From Macrostomum hystrix (Eukaryota; Platyhelminthes; Macrostomidae): a stretch of DNA of 64,000 nucleotides. The DNA lies in assembly GCA_950097015.1 (NCBI GenBank), contig CATNEN010000032.1, positions 1 to 64,000 of the forward strand. The letters run 5' to 3'. Positions 46,330-57,311 of the stretch are shown here, piece by piece (position 1 is the first letter of the stretch; the number at the start of each line of letters is the position of its first letter). The position numbers were made by a program, and so were the translations under genes. The notes beneath the pieces were generated by a model. It worked only from the letters and a program-made list of their open reading frames with translations, ran no database searches and had not been told where the DNA came from.

Positions 46330-47187
46330 GACAAAACTGCAGATTGTTTTTCTGTCGCCACTGTCCGTAATCAGGAAGCACCTGCAGGCGTATGGTTGTT
46401 TTGATCACACCAATGCTCGATGTGTGTATCCGGCGCTAATTTAGCATCACACAGCTACGTGATTGATTATTGGACGATGTTTTTAGCCTATCTTAAGCTT
46501 GTCTCTTAATATCCTTTTTAATCTGCAGCTTTTGTTTTCGCTACCACTTGATTATAATGATATCGTGCAGTGTTGACAGTTCAACTTTGAGTAGGCTGGT
46601 TGTCAAACTATGCTCACTGTAACTTGCTCCGCCCCGCAAGCAGTGTAGGCCCCAGAGCGGAAATTTGTATCGGTTCTCTTATCTTTCCATTCTGTATTGT
46701 CCAATAAAGTTTTCGTATTTTTTGCTCCGATAGTACTGAGCTAAAATACGACTTTTTTCGGTTCATACTACAGGGTAGTCTGATTAATAGTAAACATAGG
46801 AAATTATGTTACTATTTTTTGACTTGGTATTTTACCATTCTTCAAGTTTTAACCTATAATCAAATGGAGTACTAACAATAGTTTTAAATGTTTTTTATAC
46901 TTCATTCATGCTGATCAGTTCTTATAAATGTATTTAAAGGGGTTGAAAACATCAAAGCGACGCGAAGCACAACGAAGCACTTGTTTTGCTTTTTAAATAA
47001 CTTTCGGTTATTGTTCAGAAAAATTTTCTATTTCTTAGTTTTATCATTACAAACCACCATTTTGTCAAATGATCACGTAGACCGAGTTCTCAAAAAGAAC
47101 AGTTTATTGTAAAATATTCCATCAGATGCTCATATAGTTCACGATCGCATCTCAGCTGCACCGGCTTGCGCGCTGTTTTCTTCTTCA
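46330..47187. other. Intergenic region between the two CAP genes
   Basis: About 850 bases of moderately AT-rich sequence between CAP gene A and the 3' end of CAP gene B. A polyadenylation signal for gene B (AATAAA, minus strand, 47,103-47,108) lies about 80 bases past its stop. No ORF or repeat is recognised. Confidence 0.6.
47103..47108 (-). terminator. Candidate polyadenylation signal of CAP gene B
   Basis: AATAAA on the minus strand about 80 bases after the TAG stop at 47,188-47,190. Confidence 0.6.
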
Positions 47188-50100
47188 CTAGCTGACGCGA
47201 ATCACTCGCAGTCCTGTCTCAGTCACTACCGTCTGTTTTATGGAAATCTCTATCGAGTTCCAGGCCTGCATTAGTATGCTCTTGGCCACATAGGCCAATC
47301 CATTGTCTGAAAATAGAAACAGGTAGAAACTTGTAAGGCTTCCTTAGTAACAATGCTATCATGTTTGCAGTGGCGTAGCCAGAGGGGTAAAAGGGGTCAT
47401 GACCCCCAGACGCCAGATTTTTTGGGCTGATTTCCTCTCTAAATGTCTTTCTAATCTTTAATTTTTAAGGGTTCATATTAATCAAGGGGAGAGTTTCGCG
47501 CACAATCCGAAAAATACGTCAGAGACAGTTTTTTAAGTGAACTAGACGTCAGGAAAACTATTACCAACTATCGTAGTGATGCTACTGTCAGAAACTCGAT
47601 GAGAATGATTAGTGGACTCCAACTAGCCGACGACAAACTGGCCAAAAATTCTCTTTGGAACCTGTAGAACCTGGACTTAAAAACGCCCCTAGACCTAGAA
47701 ATGTGACTTCAGTGTTGCGTGCATAGTTCAAGGCATTCTGACAATAGGCAGTCATCCCTTCCCTGATCATGCAATCCTATTCTTAGATCGTAGTTGACTT
47801 CCTAATATGCTGTTCTATCGATCGTTTTTATGATTGATTTGTGAAAAAAGCTGAACTGGTTGATTCCCTTAAATTTTCTACTCTGTCCATGTTCTCATGA
47901 ACCATTCTTACTAAGTTTGGATAAGGTGGTTGTTTTTTATGGCAAAGCGAAAAAAAGCAAAAAAACAGGTCCTTACTGCACTGCGTGGCCACCTGGGTGC
48001 TCAGTGTGTAATACACGGTCGCAATCATTGTCCCATCCAAGTCTTGGCTCGGATAGTTATCAGTGTCCCGGAAACTTTCGGCGTCAACAAACGGATTGAT
48101 GGCTTGGCTGGAGTTCGGACAGCACTGTGCAGCATTTGCCAGGCAGAAATTATTTACTCCCGCAGTCAGGGCCTGTTTTACCTGGTTTCGCAGCGTGCTT
48201 GTTGTCCACTACAATGGCAAATCTATGCATTCTATCATCTCTGCTGGGTCTAAAAGAAAATTAACTCTTCAACTGACATTCCGAATTACCTGGGTCACAG
48301 CCACTGGATAGTAACTCTGGTAAATTACTTGTCCTCCAAAGTAAATCGATATACTGTTCTCAATTTGTTGGATGTTAACTGCAATGGCAAAAACCTTATG
48401 TAAAGTTAATAGTGCTTTCTCTTAAGGATCGGCTTTTCACTGGAATTTTTTTTTCAATAGGAGTTTTCTACCGCGACTGCCATTGACAGTACATCTCGCA
48501 CATCTGGATAAGGTTTGATTTCTATCTGCTCGGATCTTCTCCGAGTAAACTCTTCGAAAGAAATGCAACTTTCTTCGAAAGAAAAAAAGTCCATTTTTCA
48601 TGCCCTTTCCCAGGTATAACAAACAGTTTCTAACACTAAGAACATTGCAACGTATTTTTACAGAATCTTCCCTATTATAACTTCTGTGCTCTGGAGTAGC
48701 TCGGAAACCCAAAAAGCGCCATCTTACCTTCGCATCTTTCGCCGCGAAAGTTATTTGGACAGACGCACTTACAGACGGTGTCAAACATTGTTGGAGTGCC
48801 GCCGTTCTTGCATGCTACAGCCTGGGCTAGACAGTCATTTGGCAGCGTACTCTGGTAGTATATGTTTTTGACTACAATTCATTCAGTTTAGTGGCTCATA
48901 AGTGACTAATGATGATTGCAGTGTATTCTACGATCTGCAAGTGCAAATCATTTTTAAGTCTCACTTTCGCATCGAACTCCATAGAATCCGGCTGGACAAA
49001 CACAGCTGCAGAAAGGCATCGTAGTTACGTTCCCGGTGTTCATGCAGATCAATTTGCAGTCTAAAATGTACAGCCAAAGTATCTTGTTGGTGTTTGTTGG
49101 TATCATTAATTGCGCTTCAAACAGAATGCAGTTGCTCACGACCGTGAAATTCTGCGTTAGACAACGTCAGTATTGATGCTTTTTAAAAGGTTCATTACTT
49201 AGGTTTTCGTTCCCTATGATTAATATAGCTCGTAAAATAATATTATAATGTTCATATTGTACTCCTGAACACACGCGCACCCGGATATAGTGTGCGATCA
49301 CACACGTGTTATAGTCAGTTCAGACTTTTTTGACAGGCAGTGTAAGCTCCCACTGTGCCTTGGAGGTTGGCCCTCGATGGCGCAGGTTGCACAACAAGCC
49401 ACCGCGGCTGCTCCCTAGCTGTGGTCATTGATTTGACATGACGAGCTACCTCTCAAAACTTTTGCAGCAGCACATATAGCGTCATGCCACACTCCGCACT
49501 CACCAAGGGGTCCCGGTATCGGTGCCGGATCGCCGGGGAGCATAGCATAGCAGAGGTCTTGCTGGCAGTAGGTTGCATAGCCATTTCCGCACTTGGTGCA
49601 TGGCTCTCCGGTTTGATAGGGCGGATTGGAGTATTGGCTAAGAAGGTTGTGTTATAAAGAAGCAATGTGTCAAGCCTTGTAATTAATTTAAATTATATTT
49701 GCACGACGGCTGTGGGCAATGGCCCATTGAGGAGGCAATTCAGCTCATTCTGCTGACTCCTGAGCACACACTTGGAGGTGTCTTGGAGGTTGGCCTTTGA
49801 TTGCGTAAATTGCACGATAAGCCCCCAAACGTTCTCTCGGCTGCTGCGCCCCAAATGTATCTGGCCTCACCGCGAAATCAAGCTCAGGGACCTTAGTGCG
49901 AGAGGTACTCGTAGACGCGCTTGACCGCTCTGCCACCCACCCCCTGTCAAGCGTCTTACTCTCATTCCGCAATCTCAAACAAGAAAGGCAGCAATTGAAG
50001 AAGTGCTTAACCGGTTATACTCGCAGGCTGCCAGGTAGACATCGTTGCACAGCTGCACTGCGCATCCTATCCTACTAACACTGGCGGAGGCTATCTGCAA

Positions 50101-50714
50101 ATAGTGGCCGCAAGTTGTGAAGAACGGATACTTGACGGCCGTGCACTGTCTAGAAGTGTAGTTGTAGTTCTCTCGCTCTAGCACCATGAACATTAGAATG
50201 TGGCTGAAGTTCCGGCTTCCACCTCGGTAGAGCGTCTCCCCTAGAGAAGCATATTCGCCATCGTAATTGTGCTCAAAAACACACCGGTTGGCGGCTCGTT
50301 GAGCCAGGTTCTCCAGGTTGGAGTCCCACAGCTGCAGTTTGACAGTTGACAAAACTTTCTGCTTCCGATTGAAGTTTCTATTTTCTTAATATTCTTATTC
50401 TTGTTTTTTCAAGAACTCTTATTCTTGTTTCTCATCGCTTACATTTTTTTCATAATTTCATGAAATCGCATTATCTAATTTTATGCTAGCATGGTTTGGT
50501 TTGTGACTAAATTTAGCAACCATTGCACAATGAACCCCACGTCACTCACCAAGCCGTTCATATCAGCCGCTTTGGGTACCATGTTTCGTCTCAAATAGTT
50601 AACGAATTGCAGAGTGCTAGCTTTCTCTTGTGCTGTTAGCATCTGGGACTCGCAGCGTTGAGCTAACGCGAATAGGAAACTAATTGTGATGCAACGAACG
50701 AAGATTTCGGGCAT
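47188..50714 (-). CDS. Secreted CAP-domain / EGF-like protein B (tandem paralogue of A)
   Basis: Eight exons join in frame: 50714-50550, 50331-50012, 49637-49504, 49060-48965, 48871-48728, 48378-48290, 48208-47977, 47306-47188 (1,299 bases, 432 residues). Exons 1, 3, 4, 5 and 6 have exactly the same lengths as in paralogue A (165, 134, 96, 144 and 89), and all intron phases match (0,2,1,1,1,0,1). A signal peptide (MPEIFVRCITISFLFALAQR) is followed by a CAP domain with FEHNYDGEYASLGETL and CGHYLQIA. Next come the hinge TKCGNGYATYCQQDLC and two EGF-like modules (CSCVCPAGFYGVRCE, CKCVCPNNFRGERCE). The C-terminal region aligns along its length with A (AAQCCPNSS against FATCCPSSS). The gene arose by tandem duplication. 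Its introns hold SINEs and a hAT-like fragment. Confidence 0.88.
47371..47440 (+). mobile_element. Possible hAT-type transposon end in intron 7 of CAP gene B
   Basis: The sequence cagtggcgtagccagagggg followed by taaaaggggtcatgaccccc resembles the terminal inverted repeat of certain hAT-family DNA transposons, which start CAGTGGCGTAGCCAG. No matching inverted end (ctggctacgccactg) was found nearby, so this would be a truncated or decayed copy. The match rests on memory of that terminal motif. Confidence 0.4.
49335..49430 (-). mobile_element. SINE family 2 fragment in intron 3 of CAP gene B
   Basis: On the minus strand this stretch reads gcagccgcggtggcttgttg, then gggccaacctccaaggcac. It parallels the body of the complete SINE at 49,677-49,944 in the neighbouring intron (gcagccgagagaacgt ... 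ggccaacctccaagacac). The tRNA-like head is missing or diverged. Confidence 0.55.
49677..49944 (-). mobile_element. tRNA-derived SINE (family 2) in intron 2 of CAP gene B
   Basis: On the minus strand it starts with a tRNA-like head: ggggtgggtggcagagcggt, then caagcgcg (A-box region), and gagcttgatttcgcggtgag as B-box region, like a tRNA-Leu or tRNA-Ser. It ends with an AT-rich tail. Eight-base direct repeats, TGTCAAGC on the plus strand at 49,669-49,676 and 49,945-49,952, bracket it exactly and act as a target-site duplication. Confidence 0.7.
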
Positions 50715-50803
50715 CTTTGTAAACTTCTGCGCCTTTAAGTGTGAAAGATTGGACAGAGCCCTAGAATTTCCAAATTGACTATAGCGCTGAGCGCTGTTGC
50801 GTG

Positions 50804-50809
50804 TTTATA
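50804..50809 (-). promoter_or_regulatory. TATA box of CAP gene B
   Basis: TATAAA on the minus strand about 90-95 bases upstream of the ATG at 50,714, matching the arrangement at CAP gene A. Confidence 0.55.
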
Positions 50810-50814
50810 TTCTA

Positions 50815-52010
50815 CATTCATTATTCCAAGTACCGATACACTGATAGATTTTCTACAATATATCTTACTTAACGTCTGGTATACCCGAAGCATGTTTCTC
50901 TTGTCGAGTATTTTTTACTTACTCGCTAGGCGCCTCTACTAATGTGTTTTGACTCTTTTGGAGGCACCTGCTTCGCCCTCAAACTGGGCTAGGATAGGCA
51001 CGTTCTGAGTATTAGCGAATAGAATGATTTTTTGTTCGAATGTGCCTGCGTTTGAAAGAGCTGCTCATGCAGAGGTTTTTACTAGGCTCACACCAGACTG
51101 AACTTTTGGTTTCTTTGAAAGAAGTTCGCGGTGAATTTCATCTGTATTAACAGAAGAAGACCACAGGTTGTATTTCAAATACCACATGTTTCTTTTTTCT
51201 GTATCTCCTAAAATATTCAATCAATCGCCGAAAAAACTTTTCCGCTCTATCCGATAAAACAGCTTCCAAAAGAACAGTCTGGTCTAGTCCGTCTAGATAA
51301 AGGTAGGTGACCACCAAAGACGGAGATGATGCAGGCACATTCGGTTGACATGCTGATAAAGTTTGAAGGTCTGGAAAGGCCGCACTGAGGCGCAGTGCAA
51401 ATTCGTGTATAGGGGTGTATGAAATACACTAGCTCTTATGGGAAAAATCGGACCTTCGGCCAGAAACATTGAATATCTCGACGGTCTGAAGAGCTGGCGA
51501 CTTTTTTCTTGTTTCAGAAGATGCGCAACAAAAAGTTGGCCCGTGTTCTTTAGTTTCGTGTGCTTGCATTGTTCCGTTCGGGTGCAGCAAATAATTGTCA
51601 GGGTTCCCCCCTTGGTAGTTCTACTGTTAAATTGTTCATTCTTTCATTTTTCAATCAATATGGATTCGCCGTAGAGCAATGTTAGTTGTCCTTGTCACCA
51701 TGGTCTCCGACTAGAATCGCTGAATATCTCGACGATGCTGACGAAGCTGAAAGTTTGTTCATCGTAAAAAGCGGAAAATTTTGATTCAGATGGTGGACTT
51801 TCACGAAAATCGGTCTTCGGTTTGGGAGCTGTCGTGAAGTAGGCAGTGGGTATCTACAAGTTAGTAAAATACCCCCGTGCTCTTTCAACGTGGTCTTTCT
51901 ATTTTTAAAGAAACTTTCTTTTATTTATCCACTCGTAATTCCTTTAACAAAGGACAGAATGTCTGTAAACGGTGAAATTATTATTTCATTCTAATCTACT
52001 CTTAATGGAT
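50815..52010. other. Intergenic region between CAP gene B and MEIOB-like gene
   Basis: About 1.2 kb with no recognised gene. Two stretches share the phrase gaatatctcgacg (near 51,470 and 51,722) with similar flanks, suggesting an old repeat. Short ORFs on both strands show no family signature. Confidence 0.55.
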
Positions 52011-52260
52011 AGAATAGAAATTGGACCTAACCAAGTTGGGACCGGATGTTCAACCAGTGACAGCCGCAGCGGAGGACGCCCTACCAACCCGAAATACTAT
52101 CTTAGCTGGTAGCAAATCTGTAGCACTTAGGGAATTAAGTGTCGAGCTCAAGGACACAAATTGTCTCCATTGGGCTGAGATTCGAACTCCTGATCGAGCA
52201 TGTAGCACTAAAAGCTTTCAGCCAGCGTTTATCTGGTATGGATTCCCATCTCCGACCCTC
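52010..52260 (-). mobile_element. tRNA-derived SINE (family 1), minus orientation, upstream of MEIOB-like exon 1
   Basis: On the minus strand it contains a B-box-like ggagttcgaatctcag, then tttgtgtccttgagctcgac and acttaattccctaagtgcta. This aligns through to its tail with the SINE at 52,814-53,086 (ttatgtcctttagcaagaca). The open frame that reads through here into the MEIOB-like exon is therefore SINE-derived, not part of the protein. Confidence 0.7.
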
Positions 52261-52284
52261 ATTAATCCTGTTTCAGCCGAAACA

Positions 52285-55200
52285 ATGTCCAGCTTTCTTC
52301 GCCTGCCCGTGGACTGTCCCCACAGGCGCTTGGACTCCCTGACCATCGGCACCAGCCGGTTCACAGTCCGCGGCCTAGTCATCGCCAAGGAGGCGCCGCG
52401 CCTCGTCAACACCCGTCAAGGCCGACAGTCCAGCGTCCTGACTCTGACACTGCGGGACGGGCCGGCGGCCTACTGCCAGGTTTCCGTCTGGGGCGAGGAA
52501 GTTTACGTAAGAACGGTGAGCCGCGACTCCGCACAGCTCGGCTCGGTGATTGACGTTGTCAACGCGATTGTGCGTCCCCAGCAGCAGGCCCCCTTTGTTG
52601 TCGGCGGTGGCCTTCCAATTAGCCTCAGCGTAAGCGAAGGTCGCGGAGTTGTCGCCCGCTGTTGCCTGACTGTTCCCAGCGAGGTGGCAATGTTTGATAG
52701 GCTGCGGCGGCAGATGCTTCGCCCGGCTGCTGAGCACGTCACATTGGGTCAGGTGCGTATCGCCTTCGAGATTTCGGTTATTTAATCACTGTAATAGCTT
52801 TCCGTGCCTATAGAAAAGGTAGCCCAGTGGTTAGAGCGTCGGACTCACGACTTGAAGATCGGGGGTTCGATTCTCGACTCCACCTGAAGCAATTTATGTC
52901 CTTTAGCAAGACACTTAACTCTGCATTGCTTCAGTTCACTCAGCTGGGTACCAGTATTAGCTGGGGTAATTGAGGGTGGGTGTGGCGCCCCCCCAGTCCA
53001 TGGACTGAACAGCCGTACGCAGTCTTCAAACGCAGGCTGCACATCTGTCCCATTTGGGGCTGGCGTAATCAGTTATTTATTATTGCGCCTATAGGTTTTC
53101 ATGCCTATTGGTTTCCATGTCTAAAGGTTTCCATACTTAAAGGTATCCGCGCCTTTGTTGTTTCAATGCCTAAATGGTTTCCATTCCTGCGAATTTTCCG
53201 TGCCTGCATGCCTGTCTATGGGTTTCATAGCAATGTGGGTTTTGTATCTGTTTGGGTTCCATATCTGTTTGGGTTCCATATCTGTGTGGGTTCCATATCT
53301 GTGTAGGTTCCATATCTGTTTGGGTTCCATATCTGTGTGGGTTCCATGTCTGTGTGGGTTCCATATCTGTTTGGGTTCCATATCTGTGTGGGTTCCATGT
53401 CTGTGTGGGTTCCATGTCTGTGTGGGTTCCATATCTGTTTGGGTTCCATGTCTGTGTGGATTCCATGTCTGTGTGGGTTCCATATCTGTTTGGCTTTTAT
53501 ATCTATGTGGGTTCCTTGCTTCTGTGGGCTTCGTGCTCCTTTGTTTCCTGCCTCTTGAACCAGAACGCTCGTTATCCTCGATCATCGCCTTGCAGGCTCT
53601 CCGCTGCGCCACAGAGCAGCCGCAGTACGCATGCTTGCTGGCGCTGGTCCGCAGGGTCGATCCGCCGCGTCAGCTGACTACAAAGGAGGGCCGCCTCACC
53701 CACAGAGCCGAGCTGCTGCTTTGCGACGCCACCTGCCGGTCGTTCCCGCTGGCCTTTTGGGGACTCGAGGATTGCGATGCCATCGCCGGAATGCGGCCCG
53801 GTCAAGCTGTCAGCGTTGTCGACTGCCGCATCGCCGCCAGCCGGTTCCGCCGCGGAGCCGGCGAGGCTACGGCCGACCGACGCACCGTGCTGATTGCCGA
53901 CCCGCTCTGCTCCGAGGCCGCCACCCTGCTGGCTCAGGCGGCCGACCTGCTGGCTGGCGACGACAACGATGCCGGCGTTGCTAATGACAACAGTAAGTAC
54001 TCCAGCGGCAACGAGGAAGAGGACTCTGACGATCAAACGGCCGCCGAGCATCAGCAGGCTCCGCAGCAGCAGCGTCCCTGGCAGGCAGCCAATCAGCAGC
54101 AGGCTCCGCCGTTGCACACCATCCATAGCGTCCTGACGGCCTCCCAGCTGACCAACTCTCCACCAGCCGGTGTCGAATTCGCCATTGTGTTCGGCTGCCT
54201 CACTGAGCTGGACATTGTTAGCCGGGTGCCACCTGTCATCCTGCACTGCTCGGTCTGCTCTGGTCACTATAGGTAGCTGCCATGGCTTTACTACCCTTCA
54301 GTTTAAAATCTGGGTGGATATTGTGGGTCCGTCTGTGGGTTTTTTGGCTCGATATGATGATGTTTTGGCATATTGTTATTTAATACGAATGTCTTTGATG
54401 CTACTGTTAGCCGGATCTGTGAATTTGAGGATTTTTCATCAACCTTTGTGGATATTGTCGATCAATCTGAGGATCTATTAGGAAAATCTTTGATCAATTT
54501 GGGATCTGTGGGGACATTGCTGATCAATCTGGGGATCTGTGAAGATATTGTTGATCAGTCTAAGGATCTATGGGGATATTGTTGATCGATGAGGATCTAT
54601 GGGGATATTGTTGATCGATGAGGATCTTTGGGGATATTTTTGATCAGTCTGAGGATCTATGGGTATTTTGTCGATCGATGAGGATCTATGGGGAAATTGT
54701 TTGTTGATCGATGAGGATCTATTGGATATTGTTGATCGATGAGGATCTTTGGGGATATTGTTGATCAATCTGAGGATCTCTGGGGATATTGTTGATTAAT
54801 CTGCGGATCTGTAGGGATATTGTTGATCTAATAAGGGATCTGGGGGGTTTCTTGTCAATCTGGGGACCTATGGGGATAATCTGGGACATCTGGCTCGTTG
54901 TTTCAATCGCTACAGCATATCCCATTGGAATGAAACACATCGTAGGCTGCCTCAAGACGATGCGGAGCCGGCCTTGCTGGGCCACGGAGACGGCTCGCCG
55001 GCGGGCTGTCTGAATGCCGACTGCGCTGGAGCCACGCTGCAGCCAACGGAAGTTCCAAGCGCAGTGCTCGAGGCTGCCGATCACAGCGGCACTGTGAGAA
55101 TGCGGGCTCAGGGCCAGGTAATTGGCGCGCCACCTATTGCTGCTCCATTTGTACTTCTCTAGTATGATACTCGTATGAGTGTAGCCACTAAACTAAACTC

Positions 55201-55721
55201 CAAAGCTATAGATTTATCAGTAGAAAGACCACATATAAGTGCGGCGCATCTCCCACAAATATTCAGCCAATCCCCATGAACATGCAGAACACGGGCAAAA
55301 CTTTCCGATAACAAACGATAAAAACAACTTCCAGAATCACAAAACAACGGCATCGTCGTGATATTCAACGATTCTCGTCGGGTGTCTGGTTGCAAAAACC
55401 ACTCATAGTTTTTCACTAGCACTGTTATAAAATATTAAATTTTGCTACTTTAAGTAGTACCTATTTAGGTGAGTCGCCCTCATGCAGCCGACTTCCCCCG
55501 TTCTTCAGGTGCTGCTAGACCTGTGCGGCATAGCCACGGTGCAGCAGTTGTGCAGCTGCAGTCGGCCGCAGTTGTCGCGCATTCGGTCCGGCCTGCTATT
55601 CTCCAGGCGAAAGTTCTACCTGCGCATTGTCCGGGCCACGCATCTGCAGCCGAGGCCAATCATGCAGCTGCTGGCCTGCCTGACAGCTGAGACCGCTGAG
55701 CTGGCCCAGTGCATGCGCTGA
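52285..55721 (+). CDS. MEIOB: MEIOB-like meiosis-specific OB-fold protein
   Basis: Four exons join in frame: 52285-52752, 53596-54272, 54916-55117, 55509-55721 (1,560 bases, about 519 residues; human MEIOB is near 470). MEIOB is an RPA1-related single-strand DNA-binding partner of SPATA22 that supports meiotic recombination. The first OB-fold shows FTVRGLVIAKEAPRL, LTLRDGPAAYCQVSVWGEEV and SVSEG. The second shows YACLLALVRRVDPPRQLTT, AELLLCDATCRSFPLAFWG and AVSVVDCRIAASRFRR. The third has a zinc ribbon split by intron 2 (CSVC ... CLNADC), then DHSGTVRM and RSGLLFSRRKFYLRI. An acidic, Gln-rich insertion (SSGNEEEDSDDQ, QQAPQQQRPWQ) separates folds two and three. Exon 3 could start at 54,946 instead. 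A strong acceptor (cctgtttcag) lies 8 bases before the ATG. Introns hold a SINE and two minisatellites. Confidence 0.85.
52814..53086 (+). mobile_element. tRNA-derived SINE (family 1) in intron 1 of the MEIOB-like gene
   Basis: The head gtagcccagtggttagagcg and the B box gggggttcgattctcgac are tRNA-like. The body (ttatgtcctttagcaagaca, cttcagttcactcagctggg) matches a SINE core that I recall as common in lophotrochozoan genomes. It ends in a TTAT-rich tail. Perfect 8-base repeats, GCCTATAG, at 52,806-52,813 and 53,087-53,094, bracket it as a target-site duplication. It inserted into the degenerate edge of the 17-bp minisatellite. Confidence 0.85.
53087..53520. repeat. 17-bp minisatellite in intron 1 of the MEIOB-like gene
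   Basis: Units such as gttccatatctgtgtgg and gttccatatctgtttgg, 17 bp each, regular at 53,225-53,500 and degenerate on the left (tttccatgcctatagg type). Three units (51 bp) give a 17-residue shadow peptide repeat, which explains the open frames here. It is intronic: the MEIOB-like frame resumes at 53,596. Confidence 0.92.
54400..54880. repeat. 29-30-bp degenerate minisatellite in intron 2 of the MEIOB-like gene
   Basis: Roughly 15 irregular units of the type ggggatattgttgatcgatg followed by aggatctat. Unit length varies from about 24 to 36 bp through small deletions. It lies between the two halves of the zinc ribbon coding sequence. Confidence 0.88.
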
Positions 55722-55932
55722 GAGTCACTGGCGCAACAGTTCTAATATATAATATCTTAATAGATATTTCTAATATTGTTTTGTTTCTCGCTTTTTTCGT
55801 CGCTTTTACTTTGCTTGGCTGCCTAATTTTTACAAATGCATCCTCAGCTTTGCTCTTTTGAGCTCCCTTTTTATACTATTCGGCTAAAAGTACCTTACCA
55901 AGTGGCACTTTTATACTTTCCTTGTTTACTTA
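55722..55932. other. 3' flank of the MEIOB-like gene
   Basis: About 210 bases between the MEIOB-like stop and the 36-bp minisatellite. No canonical AATAAA is seen; the polyadenylation site is not identified. Confidence 0.5.
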
Positions 55933-56925
55933 GGACTGCAGATCCTGAACTCCCAGATCTTCAGGTAGGACTGCAGTATCCTGAACTCCCAGATCTTCAG
56001 GTAGGACTGAAGTGCCCTGAACTCCCAGATCTTCAGGTAGGACTGCAGTGCCCTGAACTACCCAGATCTTCAGGTAGGACTGAAGTGCCCTGAACTCCCA
56101 GATCTTCAGGTAGGACTGCAGTGCCCTGAACACCCAGATCTTCAGGTAGGACTGCAGTGCCCTGAACACCCAGATCTTCAGGTAGGACTGCAGTGCCCTG
56201 AACACCCAGATCTTCAGGTAGGACTGCAGTGCCCTGAACATCCAGATCTTCAGTTAAGGCTGCAGTATCCTGAACTCCCAGATCTTCAGTTAAGGCTGCA
56301 GTATCTTGAACTCCCAGATCTTCAGTTAAGGCTGCAGTATCTTGAACTCCCAGATCTTCAGTTAAGGCTGCAGATCCTGAACTCCCAGATCTTCAGTTAA
56401 GGCTGCAGTATCTTGAACTCCCAGATCTTCAGTTAAGGCTGCAGTATCTTGAACTCCCAGATCTTCAGTTAAGGCTGCAGTATCCTGAACTCCCAGATCT
56501 TCAGTTAAGGCTGCAGTATCCTGAACTCCCAGATCTTCAGTTAAGGCTGCAGTATCCTTGAACTCCCAGATCTTCAGTTAAGGCTGCAGTATCCTGAACT
56601 CCCAGATCTTCAGTTAAGGCTGCAGTATCCTGAACTCCCAGATCTTCAGTTAAGGCTGCAGTATCCTGAACTCCCAGATCTTCAGTTAAGGCTGCAGTAT
56701 CCTGAACTCCCAGATCTTCAGTTAAGGCTGCAGTATCTTGAACTCCCAGATCTTCAGTTAAGGCTGCAGTATCCTGAACTCCCAGATCTTCAGTTAAGGC
56801 TGCAGTATCCTGAACTCCCAGATCTTCAGTTAAGGCTGCAGTATCCTGAACTCCCAGATCTTCAGTTAAGGCTGCAGTATCTTGAACTCCCAGATCTTCA
56901 GTTAAGGCTGCAGTATTACTCCCAA
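55933..56925. repeat. 36-bp minisatellite with two homogenised subfamilies
   Basis: About 27 tandem units of 36 bp sharing gaactcccagatcttcag. Units from 55,933 to about 56,245 carry gtaggactgcagtgcc; those from about 56,246 on carry ttaaggctgcagtatcc. The switch is sharp, so each half expanded separately. Confidence 0.95.
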
Positions 56926-56934
56926 ATATCCAAG

Positions 56935-57305
56935 TATTTTAAAGTTATAAATTGAAAAAAGTAAGTCCTGTGTTTTTTACTTTTACTTTTAAGTTGGCAA
57001 CAAAGCCAGCAATTGGTTTCTTTTGTATTTTTTGTTTTTGTTTCCGGTCGCATTTTAGCTGGCCGCCTGCCTTCCTTGTACTTTTGCAAGCCGACTTTTT
57101 ACCGGCAGTTTTTCGTTTTGTTACTCCTCAGTAGAGTTTTTCTACTAAAACCTTTTTTCAATAAATAAACAATTTTGAAAGTAAAAAAGTTCTTATAAAT
57201 AAAGGTATTTTGCATGCGGACTAAATTGTCCGCGTGCAATTTTGCTAATTAGTAAGTATAATGCCATGTTCAATAATATAATCTTTTCGGAAGTAAAGAC
57301 TAACT
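56935..57305. other. Unique spacer between two minisatellites
   Basis: About 370 bases, T-rich, with a 60-codon ORF of no recognisable family and repeated cctttttt/caataaataaac motifs. No gene is called. Confidence 0.5.
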
Positions 57306-57311
57306 TGAGTT

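Noticed and set aside
52021-52284. N-terminal extension of the MEIOB-like protein
   Set aside because: The frame is open but the DNA is a minus-oriented SINE, and a splice acceptor lies just before the ATG at 52,285.
52814-52885. A functional tRNA gene
   Set aside because: The acceptor stem pairs poorly, the anticodon arm is irregular, and the sequence continues into a SINE body with tail and target-site duplication.
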